From contig JABXGR010000005.1 of NCBI GenBank assembly GCA_013538805.1, positions 1 through 64,000 on the forward strand: a stretch of DNA of 64,000 nt, given 5' to 3'. The position numbers were made by a program, and so were the translations under genes. The notes beneath the pieces were generated by a model, which did not search any database, was not told the DNA's origin, and was given only the letters and a program-made list of their open reading frames with translations. Every line of letters starts with the position of its first letter. Within the stretch, counting starts at the first letter, position 1. Shown here in pieces: positions 16,544 through 25,531 of this stretch. Source of the DNA: Candidatus Nitrosocaldus schleperae (GTDB lineage Archaea; Thermoproteota; Nitrososphaeria; Nitrososphaerales; Nitrosocaldaceae).

Positions 16544-17791
16544 ATGAACGAACGGATGAATGGTATGAACAAGACCCTACTCATAACCTACCCATACAAA
16601 GATTCAATAGATGAGGCAGTAGCACTAGCAGAGGCAGCAGGGTACAAGGTTGTAAGCATAGTGACCCAGAGGTACCTAACAAAATCAAAGTATGGTATAG
16701 GCTCTGGTAAGTTGATGGAGGTTAAGAGCATTGTAGACTCATTGAAGCCAGATGCTGTTATATTTGATGAGGTACTTAAGCCTACTCAAGAGTACAACCT
16801 TGCAAGTACCCTTAAGGTTGAGATAATAGATAGGGAGAGGTTGATCCTCAACATATTCGAGAGAAGGGCTAGCACTGCTGAGTCAAGGATACAGGTCAAA
16901 CTTGCACAGCTGAGGTATGAGATGGCTAGGGCAAGGGAGAAGGTTAGGTTAGCAAAGAAGGGTGAGCAACCAGGGTTCTATGGGCTTGGAAGGTATGAGG
17001 TTGATGATTACTATAGGGATGTGAAGAGGAGGATCTCTACACTTAAGAGCAAGTTAGAGTCTGTTGCAAAGAGGAGAGCACTATATAGAAGGCAGAGGAT
17101 CAAGGAAGGGCTAGCAACAATCTCACTTGCTGGATACACATCTGCAGGCAAGACAACGCTATTCAATGCACTAACAAGGGAGCAGCATGAGGCTGGGAGA
17201 GGTATGTTCACAACGCTCTCAACCTATACTAGGGCTATAAGCATAGATGGTGACAAGTATCTGCTCTCAGATACTGTAGGGTTCATAAGCAAACTACCAG
17301 CATACATGATAGAAGCATTCAGATCAACCCTTGAGGAGTTGACCTTCTCAGATCTAGTCATACTAGTTATAGATGCTAGCGAACCAATGGAGAATATGAA
17401 GAAGAAGTATGAGAGCAGTATTAGCATACTCAACGAACTTCATGTGCCAGAGAGCAAGATAATCTATGCACTAAACAAGATAGACCTGCTTAGCAATGAG
17501 GATGAGGTGTATGCAAAGGCTAGATACCTTGGCTTGGATTCTAGTTTGAGATATGATACAGGTATGGATAGCATGGCTAGATATGTTGCTATATCTGCAA
17601 AGACTGGCAAGAACATAGAGATGCTCCTTGGTATGATAAGGAGGTTTGTTGGTGAAGGTTACAACAAGGTAATTGGTGTGAGGAATGGTAGCGTAGAGCA
17701 TATCGATGAGGTTACATATACAGGAAGAGTAGATGATGATGAGATTATGAGCATACTTGGGTTGGATCAGGATGAGGATAGTAGTGCTTAG
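16544..17791 (+). CDS. hflX: GTPase HflX
   Basis: This 415-residue GTPase has the N-terminal HflX nucleotide-binding domain (KYGIGSGKLMEVKSIV, VIFDEVLKPTQEYNL), a coiled-coil linker (IQVKLAQLRYEMARAREKVR) and the GTPase domain with G1 GYTSAGKTTL near residue 196, G3 DTVGFISKLP and G4 NKIDLL. HflX binds the large ribosomal subunit and splits stalled ribosomes. The first Met codons MNERMNGM are followed by the conserved start KTLLITYP, so any of three close ATGs could be used. The aTrm56 gene begins inside its last codons. Confidence 0.95.
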   Translation: MNERMNGMNKTLLITYPYKDSIDEAVALAEAAGYKVVSIVTQRYLTKSKYGIGSGKLMEVKSIVDSLKPDAVIFDEVLKPTQEYNLASTLKVEIIDRERLILNIFERRASTAESRIQVKLAQLRYEMARAREKVRLAKKGEQPGFYGLGRYEVDDYYRDVKRRISTLKSKLESVAKRRALYRRQRIKEGLATISLAGYTSAGKTTLFNALTREQHEAGRGMFTTLSTYTRAISIDGDKYLLSDTVGFISKLPAYMIEAFRSTLEELTFSDLVILVIDASEPMENMKKKYESSISILNELHVPESKIIYALNKIDLLSNEDEVYAKARYLGLDSSLRYDTGMDSMARYVAISAKTGKNIEMLLGMIRRFVGEGYNKVIGVRNGSVEHIDEVTYTGRVDDDEIMSILGLDQDEDSSA

Positions 17792-18344
17792 GATAGGGCA
17801 TAGATACGTTAGGGATTACAGGGTTACAATGCATGTAGCATTGGTAGCAAGGGCATTTGGTGCAAGCAAGATGCTCCTAGCAAGTGATGATCTAAGCATA
17901 GTTGAGGGCATAAAGGAGGTCAATAAGCGTTGGGGAGGCTCATTTGAGGTTGAGTGTATAGGGAGTGAGCAGAGTAGATGGCTTGATGCCATGAACGCGT
18001 GGAGGAAGGATGGCAATATAGTTGTTCATCTAACCATGTATGGGTTACATGTGGATGATGTAGTGCAAGAGGTGAGGAGTAGATGCAGGGATGAGGGTAG
18101 GGATGTGATGGTTGTTGTTGGTGCAGAGAAGGTTCCTAAGGTAGTCTATGAGGTTAGTGATTATAACATAGCAATAGGTAATCAACCACACTCTGAGGTT
18201 GCTGCCCTAGCAATATTCCTTGATAGGATGTTCGAAGGGAAGGAGTTAAGGATTGAGTTCAAGGGTAGGATGAGGATAGTGCCAACTGCTAAAGGGAAGA
18301 GGGTACTGGATTTGAGAAGCAACATGCTAGATGAGAATAAATAA
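17772..18344 (+). CDS. trm56: tRNA (cytidine-56-2'-O)-methyltransferase (aTrm56)
   Basis: This SPOUT-family methyltransferase of about 190 residues modifies C56 in the T loop of archaeal tRNAs. Diagnostic motifs are the start MRIVVLRIGHRYVRDYRVTMHVALVARAFGA, and the cofactor knot IVVVGAEKVP (VVVGAEKVPK) with GNQPHSEVAALAIFLDR. I choose ATG 17772 because conserved sequence begins there; an ATG 15 bases upstream is in frame. It overlaps hflX by 20 bases, so the two are co-transcribed and probably translationally coupled. Confidence 0.93.
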   Translation: MRIVVLRIGHRYVRDYRVTMHVALVARAFGASKMLLASDDLSIVEGIKEVNKRWGGSFEVECIGSEQSRWLDAMNAWRKDGNIVVHLTMYGLHVDDVVQEVRSRCRDEGRDVMVVVGAEKVPKVVYEVSDYNIAIGNQPHSEVAALAIFLDRMFEGKELRIEFKGRMRIVPTAKGKRVLDLRSNMLDENK

Positions 18345-18417
18345 CATCTAACTCATGTTATATAACTCTCTATATAGAAGAAGGTAGATGCATAATTTTT
18401 AAATAGTGTAGAGGGTA

Positions 18418-19944
18418 ATGAAGAGCATGCCTATAAGGAATGGGCAGGAGTACATAGAGAGTCTGAGGAGGCGTAAGATAAAAGTATACCTGTTTGGGGA
18501 GCTTGTAGAGAATCCTGTAGACCATCCAATAATAAGACCATCTGTCAACGCTGTTGCAGAGACATACGACCTTGCAGTTAGGGAGCCAGACCTTGCAACT
18601 GCATACTCCCCTATCATAGGAAAGAGGGTTAACAGGTTCCTTCATATCACTACCAGTGCTGATGATCTGGTTAAGCAGAATGAGATGCAGAGGAAGTTGG
18701 GTCAGTTGACTGGTACATGCTTCCAGCGTTGCGTTGGTATGGATGCCCTTAACGCTCTATACTCAGTTACTTATGAGATAGATGAGAAGTATGGTACCCA
18801 ATACCATAAACGCCTTGTAGACTTTATAAAGTATGTGCAGGAGGAGAATTATGTTATAGGAGGGGCAATGACCGATCCTAAAGGAGATAGGAGTAAGAGC
18901 CCATCTGAGCAGGATGATCCAGATGTATTTGTGCATGTAGTAAAGCAGAACGATGATGGTATAGTGATCAGAGGAGCAAAGATGCACCAGACTGGATGCA
19001 TAAACTCTCACTGGATAGTTGTCATGCCAACTATGAGGCTCAAGCCAGAGGAGAAGGAGTATGCTGTATCCTGTGCAATACCTGTTGATGATCCTGGCTT
19101 AACATTCGTGTATGGTAGGCAGTCATGCGATACAAGGAGCATGGATGGCGATATAGATGTTGGTAATGCAATGTACTCTGGACAAGAGGCTATGATAATA
19201 ATAGATGATGTATTCGTGCCATGGAAGTATGTCTTCATGTGTGGAGAGACCGAGTTTGTACCAGCACTTGTTGAGAGGTTCACTACCTACCATAGGAGGA
19301 GTTATGTATGCAAATCAGGGGTTGGTGATGTGCTTATAGGTGCTGCTGCCTGCATGGCAGATTACAATGGAGTGCTTGATGCATCACACATAAGGGAGAA
19401 GTTGGTTGAGATGGCATTCCTGAACGAGATAGTATATGGTACAGGGATAGCCTCATCATACAAGGCTAGAGCAACAAAGGCTGGCAACTACATTAATGAT
19501 GAGATGCTTGCAAATGTATGCAAGCACCATCTTACAAAGTTCACATTTGAGATAGCAAGGCTTGCTCAGGATCTTACAGGGGGTATAGTTGCTACCCTCC
19601 CCTCAGAGAAGGACCTTAAGCATCCAGAGATAGGCTCAAAGTTGATGAAGTATCTTGCAACTAGAGAGAGTGTGAATCCAGAGCATAGGGTAAGGATGGC
19701 TAGGCTTATAGAGAATATGACCATGGGCAGGAATGCTGTTGGCTACCTGAGTGAATCACTCCATGGTGCAGGTTCACCTCAAGCACAGAGGATACTCATA
19801 GCAAGGTACATGGATCTGGAGAAGAAGATGAAGTTCGCTAAGAGGTTGGCAGGGATAAGTGATGCTCTCAACGGTAAGGATCAGGTTAAGGATGCTGCTG
19901 CTATACCATCATCTGCACAGGCATCAACAACCCCTGCTGAGTAA
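18418..19944 (+). CDS. 4-hydroxybutyryl-CoA dehydratase (iron-sulfur/FAD)
   Basis: This 508-residue protein is the key dehydratase of the 3-hydroxypropionate/4-hydroxybutyrate cycle, turning 4-hydroxybutyryl-CoA into crotonyl-CoA by radical chemistry with FAD and a [4Fe-4S] cluster. The four expected cluster ligands can be seen: Cys101 and Cys105 in CFQRC, His292 and Cys298 in HRRSYVC. TDPKGDRSKSPSEQDDPD and DVFVPW are also family motifs. The C-terminal 30 residues are low-complexity (Ala/Ser/Thr). The TATA-like TTTTTAAATA near 18397 lies about 20 bases upstream. A paralogue lacking three ligands follows 90 bases downstream. Confidence 0.94.
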   Translation: MKSMPIRNGQEYIESLRRRKIKVYLFGELVENPVDHPIIRPSVNAVAETYDLAVREPDLATAYSPIIGKRVNRFLHITTSADDLVKQNEMQRKLGQLTGTCFQRCVGMDALNALYSVTYEIDEKYGTQYHKRLVDFIKYVQEENYVIGGAMTDPKGDRSKSPSEQDDPDVFVHVVKQNDDGIVIRGAKMHQTGCINSHWIVVMPTMRLKPEEKEYAVSCAIPVDDPGLTFVYGRQSCDTRSMDGDIDVGNAMYSGQEAMIIIDDVFVPWKYVFMCGETEFVPALVERFTTYHRRSYVCKSGVGDVLIGAAACMADYNGVLDASHIREKLVEMAFLNEIVYGTGIASSYKARATKAGNYINDEMLANVCKHHLTKFTFEIARLAQDLTGGIVATLPSEKDLKHPEIGSKLMKYLATRESVNPEHRVRMARLIENMTMGRNAVGYLSESLHGAGSPQAQRILIARYMDLEKKMKFAKRLAGISDALNGKDQVKDAAAIPSSAQASTTPAE

Positions 19945-20034
19945 TTAACTAACCGATACTAGCCAAATATCGTTATTTGATTCCATCCTCTCTTAAAAGA
20001 AAGGTTCAAATTCAAGGGTATAGAATGGTATATT

Positions 20035-21477
20035 ATGCCATTAAAAACCCAAGAAGAGTTCATATCAAGCCTTAGAGATGGCAGGAATGTATACTATAAT
20101 GGCGAGAGGGTTACAGATGTTACAACCCATCCAGTGCTTAGTATATTCGTTAACCACTGGTCACTGATATACAAGGCCAAGCACGATCCTAAGGTTAGGG
20201 ATATATTCGTGAAGAGGTTGGATGAGTATGGAGAGGCTAGTGCATACTTCAATATACCAAGGAATGCTGATGACCTTCTTGCAAGGGCTAAACTTATAGA
20301 GAGTACTACAGCATACTGCAATGGTCAGTTCAATATAGCACAGGCTATAGGTACTGATGCACTCTTTGCACTGATGAGTATCTGCTTAGAGGTTGATAAG
20401 AAGTATGGTACAAGGTATTATCAGAACGTGCTTAGATTCTATGATAGATGCGTTAGAGAAGATCTTGCCATGGCTGTAGCACAAACAGATGTGAAGGGTG
20501 ATAGAAGCAAGAGGCCGCATGAGCAGGATGATCCAGATGCCTATGTGCATATAGTTGAGAGGAGGAGTGATGGGATAGTTGTTAGGGGTGCAAAGGTGCA
20601 TACAACAGGTACTCAAGCAGTAAATGAGATAATAGTGCTACCAACCAGGAACATGCTTGCTGAGGATAGGGACTATGCTGTAGCCTTTGCAATACCAGCA
20701 AATGATAAGAATGTGAAGATAATAAGTAGGGCACAGGCATCCAAAGAGTTGGGAGAGTTCGATTATCCTATGAGCGTTAAAGCAACTGCTCAAGAGACCC
20801 TAACTGTATTCGATGATGTATTTGTGCCAAATGAGAGGATATTCCTTGCTGGGGAGTATGAGTATGCTGGTGCACTAGCAAGGTTATTCGCACTCTGGCA
20901 TAGGTTCACAGCCATATCATACAAACCTCCAATAGGAGATCAACTGCTAGGTGCTGCTGCTCTAATAGCAGAGTACAATGGTATAAGCAAGTATCCACAT
21001 GTTAGGAGCAAGATTGTGAAGTTGATAAGGTATGTTGAGACTATAAGAGCATGCATAAGGGCAGCAGCAGTAGAGCATAAAGTGTATCCAGCAGGCATAG
21101 CAGTGCCTAACCCAGTGTATGTTTACATAGGCAAGTATCATCTTGCAGATAACTTCCATGATGCAGCTAAAACAGTTCAAGATCTAGCAGGAGGGCTAAT
21201 GATAACACAGCCTACTGCTAAAGATCTAGAGAATCCAGAGACTGCAAAGTACATAGAGAAGTATCTAAAGGCTAAGCATGATGTACCAGCAAGGAACAGG
21301 CTCAAGGTACTCAACTACATAAGGGATCTTACAGCAAGTACATACACAGGAGGGTACAACTACGTGCTCTCTGTGCATGGAGAAGGCTCACTGGAAGCAC
21401 AGATAATAAGCACTTACATGGAGTACGATGTGGAGAGATGCGTAAGGTACGTTAAGAACCTGCTAAATATAGAATAA
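20035..21477 (+). CDS. 4-hydroxybutyryl-CoA dehydratase paralogue without cluster cysteines
   Basis: This 480-residue protein aligns along its whole length with the preceding dehydratase and shares TDVKGDRSKRPHEQDDPDAYVH, DDVFVPNERIFL and the GD-x-LLGAAALIAEYNG segment. When aligned, the two first cluster Cys become Asn100 and Ala103, and the third Cys becomes Tyr; the His (in WHRF) is kept. It therefore cannot hold the [4Fe-4S] cluster in the same way and is more like a flavin-only member of the HpaB/acyl-CoA dehydrogenase fold. Cluster-less type-2 homologues are known in Sulfolobales, with no settled function as far as I know. The tandem layout suggests duplication or a linked acyl-CoA reaction. 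Confidence 0.88.
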   Translation: MPLKTQEEFISSLRDGRNVYYNGERVTDVTTHPVLSIFVNHWSLIYKAKHDPKVRDIFVKRLDEYGEASAYFNIPRNADDLLARAKLIESTTAYCNGQFNIAQAIGTDALFALMSICLEVDKKYGTRYYQNVLRFYDRCVREDLAMAVAQTDVKGDRSKRPHEQDDPDAYVHIVERRSDGIVVRGAKVHTTGTQAVNEIIVLPTRNMLAEDRDYAVAFAIPANDKNVKIISRAQASKELGEFDYPMSVKATAQETLTVFDDVFVPNERIFLAGEYEYAGALARLFALWHRFTAISYKPPIGDQLLGAAALIAEYNGISKYPHVRSKIVKLIRYVETIRACIRAAAVEHKVYPAGIAVPNPVYVYIGKYHLADNFHDAAKTVQDLAGGLMITQPTAKDLENPETAKYIEKYLKAKHDVPARNRLKVLNYIRDLTASTYTGGYNYVLSVHGEGSLEAQIISTYMEYDVERCVRYVKNLLNIE

Positions 21478-21485
21478 TTTAAATA
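21478..21485 (+). promoter_or_regulatory. TATA box of the 55-residue gene
   Basis: TTTAAATA begins immediately after the stop codon of the preceding gene and is centred about 27 bases before the ATG at 21508, so the small downstream gene has its own promoter and a leaderless mRNA is likely. Confidence 0.55.
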
Positions 21486-21507
21486 CAATCTTTTATTTCA
21501 TACATTT

Positions 21508-21675
21508 ATGAGTAACGATAACTATTATGAGATGGATTATGAATATATTTATGATGATCACTACAGGATCTACGGTAAGAGAGCATTGGATGTTGAGTAT
21601 GGCGAACCTTGTATATTCTGCAATAGCAGGATAGATGAGTTTGGTTTCTGTGCATGTGGTGCAGGTGGCTCTTGA
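21508..21675 (+). CDS. Small acidic Cys-rich protein (55 residues)
   Basis: ATG 21508 to TGA 21675 encodes 55 residues. The first half is very rich in Tyr, Asp and Glu (NDNYYEMDYEYIYDDHYRIYG); the second half has CIFC and, after 11 residues, CACG, giving four Cys suited to one zinc or iron site. A well-placed TATA box and codon use like its neighbours support a real gene. It might act with the dehydratase pair just upstream, but nothing in the sequence shows this. I do not recognise a family. Confidence 0.65.
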   Translation: MSNDNYYEMDYEYIYDDHYRIYGKRALDVEYGEPCIFCNSRIDEFGFCACGAGGS

Positions 21676-22001
21676 TGCATCTATCTTTACATGGTTATAC
21701 CCAATATTAGATTTAATGCATCTTTAGATTAGATGCATTACTTGCCCATCCATACTTTAGGATAGCATAATAATAATAACAACAAGAAGAAGAATTATTA
21801 ACAAATTAAATTATAACCCAAATTACAAGAGGTTGGTAGAGATCCTATGGCTTTTCATAACCAGTAGGGTATGTCTTTCAATATACTAGCCCTAACTGAA
21901 TGAATGAATGAGCGAGTGAGTTAATGAGTTAGCATGTATATAATGAATATGTATGGATTTAGCAATGCAGCATGTGTTGATAGACTTTCATAATAGTATC
22001 A
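21676..22001. other. Gene-free stretch with one hairpin
   Basis: No coding region or tRNA is visible in these 326 bases. TAATGCATCT (21714-21723) and AGATGCATTA (21731-21740) form a perfect ten-base inverted repeat with a seven-base loop, 38 bases after the small gene, which could stabilise or end its transcript. The rest is AT-rich with short repeats such as GAATGAATGAATGAGCGAG near 21898-21916. Confidence 0.5.
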
Positions 22002-22577
22002 TCATCCCCTAGCAAGCATTACAAACCTCCTCAACAGATCAAGACCATGAGCATTGCTAGCCTCTGGATGGAACTGTGTACCAAATATAGGCTTATTTAT
22101 ATGCATTATGATCTCATTACTACAACTTCTAGAGTATGCTACAGATTTGAGTACTGATGGTAATGTTGCTATACTATAATCATGGCTCTCATAAACCATC
22201 ATCCTACCATTGTCTGCAATAGGGTTATCCTCATCAACATACACCTCCACCTCTCCTACTACCTTACCTACCTTCCTTATAGTTCCATGCATCGCTAATG
22301 CTATGATCTCAGCACCATAGCATATCCCTAGCAATGGTCTATCCTCCCTGTATGCTGCATCAACTATGTGCATGTTAACTACGTTCATGCTCCTCTCATT
22401 ACTCCTCCTGCCAGAGAGGATTATGCCATCATACTCTCCAATAACATCAATGTGTGGAGCAAGTTCGCTATACTTCCTTACCACATACCTAGCATCAAGC
22501 ATGCTCAAAGAACGTATAAGGTTTGGCATGAACGATGAGAGGTTGTCTACAACGAGCAGCATCCTCTTCCTACTCAC
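22002..22577 (-). CDS. Stand-alone class I glutamine amidotransferase (GuaA subunit A-like)
   Basis: This 191-residue protein is a complete class I GATase: catalytic Cys in LLGICYGAEIIAL and the His/Glu pair in FGTQFHPEAS. The order and the segment VGEVEVYVDEDNPI resemble the GATase subunit of archaeal two-subunit GMP synthase (GuaAa). Such a subunit gives ammonia to a partner synthetase; none is adjacent. Two possible partners are an unseen GuaAb, or the CobQ-like synthetase at 3285-4163 that lacks its own GATase domain. CobQ GATase domains form a different subgroup, so GuaAa-like is the better reading. Confidence 0.8.
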   Translation of the reverse strand: MSRKRMLLVVDNLSSFMPNLIRSLSMLDARYVVRKYSELAPHIDVIGEYDGIILSGRRSNERSMNVVNMHIVDAAYREDRPLLGICYGAEIIALAMHGTIRKVGKVVGEVEVYVDEDNPIADNGRMMVYESHDYSIATLPSVLKSVAYSRSCSNEIIMHINKPIFGTQFHPEASNAHGLDLLRRFVMLARG

Positions 22578-22637
22578 CTTGTAATCCCTTTTGCTATCCT
22601 ACTCCTCCTACTTACTCCTCTTCCTCCTACTAGCCTA

Positions 22638-25457
22638 TCAGTTGCCTATCTTCACAGTTATGTAGTGAAGTTCAGCAACACCATCAACCACCCTTACTGA
22701 ACCAAAGTTTATGTTATCCTGCTCTTCCCATGCAATGACCCTTGATAGGTTATATGCCTTGACCTTTGATGCTATGAACTCCTCAACGCTACTCTTCACG
22801 CTCTCAAACTCATCCTGTGTTGTGTATGATAACTCTCCCTCCTTGAACGTCAATGGGATGCTTATGCTACTAGGCTTAACGACTGCTACACCATTCTCCT
22901 CAAATATCTTGAGGAGGTTGTTTATCTTTGTATTCCTATCAATACCAACTTGATCTTGAGCAAGCCCTGCAAGTTTTGCTAGATATGCATTGAATGCCTC
23001 AACAGGTGTATTCCCTAGCCCAACGTAATATGCTCCAGTGAATGCTGCCCCAACTGCTGCTATCTTGCCTATCTGTGCTACCACTCCTCCAGTACCTGCT
23101 GTGTAGACTGGTATGAAGTATACATCCTGCTCCCCTATCCTGTAGAGTATGTTATCCCCTATCCTTGGGTTCCTAAGCAGTGTCTTGAGCGTAGCAAAGT
23201 CAGGATCTCTATCAAGTGCCTCCTGAACTGCACTAGGACCTAGAAGTTGCGTATTAGAGCCTATTGGTACCTTGTAGAATATGAGTTGGCCATCGTTAGG
23301 ATAGTCATTCCTTACTATCATGTAGCCAGCAAGGTTCCTACCTGCAGCACCCCTCAACTCTAGAGATAGCAATCCTATATACTCTATATTGTTTATGTTT
23401 GGAGGTCTAGCATATATGTAGTATGGCTCAAGCCCTCTTGGCACCTCATAGAACTCCCTAGCAGTTATGAACGTTGGTATATCTGTAACATGGTAGAAGT
23501 TGTACATCTGGGTCTTCCACCAGAACAACTCAACAGGGTATCTTAACTGGTTATGTAGCCATTCAGGTACATCCATGCGCATATTATTAGCATCTGCATA
23601 CTGTTGCACAAACATGTTAGTGAAGAAGTCATCTCCTCTCACTATAACATCTATCGTGCCATTGTAAGCATCTATGAGTGCATAGCCTACAAGCCTATAC
23701 AATGGATTGTTTGCACTCCATGGAACGTTCGCTGTATCCAATCTAACTATCAAGGGCATGAGCCAATATGTGTTCTTGCCATCTGTAACTGGAACAACAT
23801 CAACCTTCTCATTCCCAAATCTGTACTGGAAGTATGGATAGACAAGGCTTACCCTATCATGTATATCCCTATACCTCAAGAGGTGTATTGCCTTATCTGG
23901 GTATGAGAACATGAAGTTAGGCTCAAATAACCATGTTAGAGGAGGGTTAACAGTAACCCCTCCACTCCCAGAGTAGAAGTGGTTATCTACCTCATCACTA
24001 ACCTGTCTATCTACTGGGAATGCTGCCCATGCGGATGTGAATAACCTGCCCTCACCATAGTAAACTCTTCTCTGAGCAAAGAAGTTGTTGCTATCAACCT
24101 CATTTCCATTGTGAGCATCAAGCATAAGGAAGCCATTGGGTACATGTGTGTATACGAAGTGCTCAGCAAACCATCTATTCTCTATTGGTATGCTCTCAGG
24201 TAGTTTGGGTGTCATTGCTGCACTCCAGTAGAGGTTGCCATTGAACCTTATGATATCAGAGTCAGCAAAATCAACATAGGGGATAAGACCTATTGCTGGC
24301 CTAAGCTTTGCAAAGGCTGCATCCCAGTCCCATATGCGTATCTTGCCAAGGATATCTAAGTGCTGAAGAGTGTATTGCTGTATCCTTGATGGTGATACAG
24401 CAAACAACTGTACATCATATGAGTACTCTGTAACCTTGTCAAGCTCAGCAAGGTACCTGTTCACTGCTATCTGCTGTGCAGTGTAAGGCCCTAACCACTC
24501 TATCTTCCTTGAATCTGCTATGCTGTTGTTGACAGCCATTATAGATGCTATAACCACTGCTATAGATACTATGGTTAGCACTCTTATGTATATCTGGCTC
24601 CTTGATGGCAGTATTATTACTCTAGACATCCTCCTATCTATTATGGAGAAGGCTATGAACGCTAACCCTACAAGTATAGTACCTATTATAGCATACTTTG
24701 TGTTGTAGTCTATGCTATATGTGAAGAAGATGTTGAATGCTGACCAGAAGAGCCCTATACCTATTATCATCTCAATCACTGCTATGTAGAACAGGTATCT
24801 GGGCCTACGCTCTACTACATCAGCAATGTACTGTGTTACCACATTTATTATGTTATGCAATCCAACATATAGTACCAACCTTATCCCTATAACGGCAAGG
24901 ATCGGGGGTATGAAGAGTGTTAGTGCTGGTATCATTGGTATCACTAACTGCTCTGCTATGCTTGGATCTGGAGAGACTATGAATGGTAGATAGAATATGT
25001 TCTGTACAGATGCTAAGCCTATATCGTTACCATCTAGCATGTATGCTAGTGTTAAACCAAACATTATGTTGCTGAATAGAGGTGCAAGGAGCACAACCTT
25101 TGTAGCCTGCCATACTATGAAGTTTATCCTGCTGAGTTTGAAGTCTTGATATTTGAGGAGCTCACCACTGCTTATATAGGATAGGACAAGGGAGACTATC
25201 CACCATACCATCGATCTTCTATTCTTTATATCAACCCTTATCAGTGCTATAGATGCAAGTATCAGCCCACTAAGTATGGAGTAATACAATGGTTTGATGA
25301 AGAGGTTACCAAACTCCTGTATGTTGAGTAGGATAGCAACACTCTGGCTCCCTACAAGGATGAAGATTATTATGCTTATAAGCACTATTAACCCTAACCT
25401 AATGTAAGATGCAATATCACGCTCTCGCCTAGGTCTATCCTGTGCTCTACTCCACAA
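22638..25457 (-). CDS. UPF0182 family membrane protein (COG1615)
   Basis: This 939-residue protein has seven or so transmembrane helices in residues about 20-320 and then a large extracytoplasmic domain of about 600 residues. Features typical of UPF0182 include LVYPYFQYRFGNEKVDVVPVTDGKNTYWL, DAYNGTIDVIVRGDD and REFYEVPRGLEPYYIYARPP. The family is widespread in bacteria and some archaea and has no assigned function. Length matches the family. It is alone on its strand between the amidotransferase and priS. Confidence 0.9.
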   Translation of the reverse strand: MWSRAQDRPRRERDIASYIRLGLIVLISIIIFILVGSQSVAILLNIQEFGNLFIKPLYYSILSGLILASIALIRVDIKNRRSMVWWIVSLVLSYISSGELLKYQDFKLSRINFIVWQATKVVLLAPLFSNIMFGLTLAYMLDGNDIGLASVQNIFYLPFIVSPDPSIAEQLVIPMIPALTLFIPPILAVIGIRLVLYVGLHNIINVVTQYIADVVERRPRYLFYIAVIEMIIGIGLFWSAFNIFFTYSIDYNTKYAIIGTILVGLAFIAFSIIDRRMSRVIILPSRSQIYIRVLTIVSIAVVIASIMAVNNSIADSRKIEWLGPYTAQQIAVNRYLAELDKVTEYSYDVQLFAVSPSRIQQYTLQHLDILGKIRIWDWDAAFAKLRPAIGLIPYVDFADSDIIRFNGNLYWSAAMTPKLPESIPIENRWFAEHFVYTHVPNGFLMLDAHNGNEVDSNNFFAQRRVYYGEGRLFTSAWAAFPVDRQVSDEVDNHFYSGSGGVTVNPPLTWLFEPNFMFSYPDKAIHLLRYRDIHDRVSLVYPYFQYRFGNEKVDVVPVTDGKNTYWLMPLIVRLDTANVPWSANNPLYRLVGYALIDAYNGTIDVIVRGDDFFTNMFVQQYADANNMRMDVPEWLHNQLRYPVELFWWKTQMYNFYHVTDIPTFITAREFYEVPRGLEPYYIYARPPNINNIEYIGLLSLELRGAAGRNLAGYMIVRNDYPNDGQLIFYKVPIGSNTQLLGPSAVQEALDRDPDFATLKTLLRNPRIGDNILYRIGEQDVYFIPVYTAGTGGVVAQIGKIAAVGAAFTGAYYVGLGNTPVEAFNAYLAKLAGLAQDQVGIDRNTKINNLLKIFEENGVAVVKPSSISIPLTFKEGELSYTTQDEFESVKSSVEEFIASKVKAYNLSRVIAWEEQDNINFGSVRVVDGVAELHYITVKIGN

Positions 25458-25531
25458 CCCTACCTATACTAACGAGTGACTCATATTTTAATTTACTATA
25501 TCATTTTATGCTACTGACTAAGTCAATTGAT

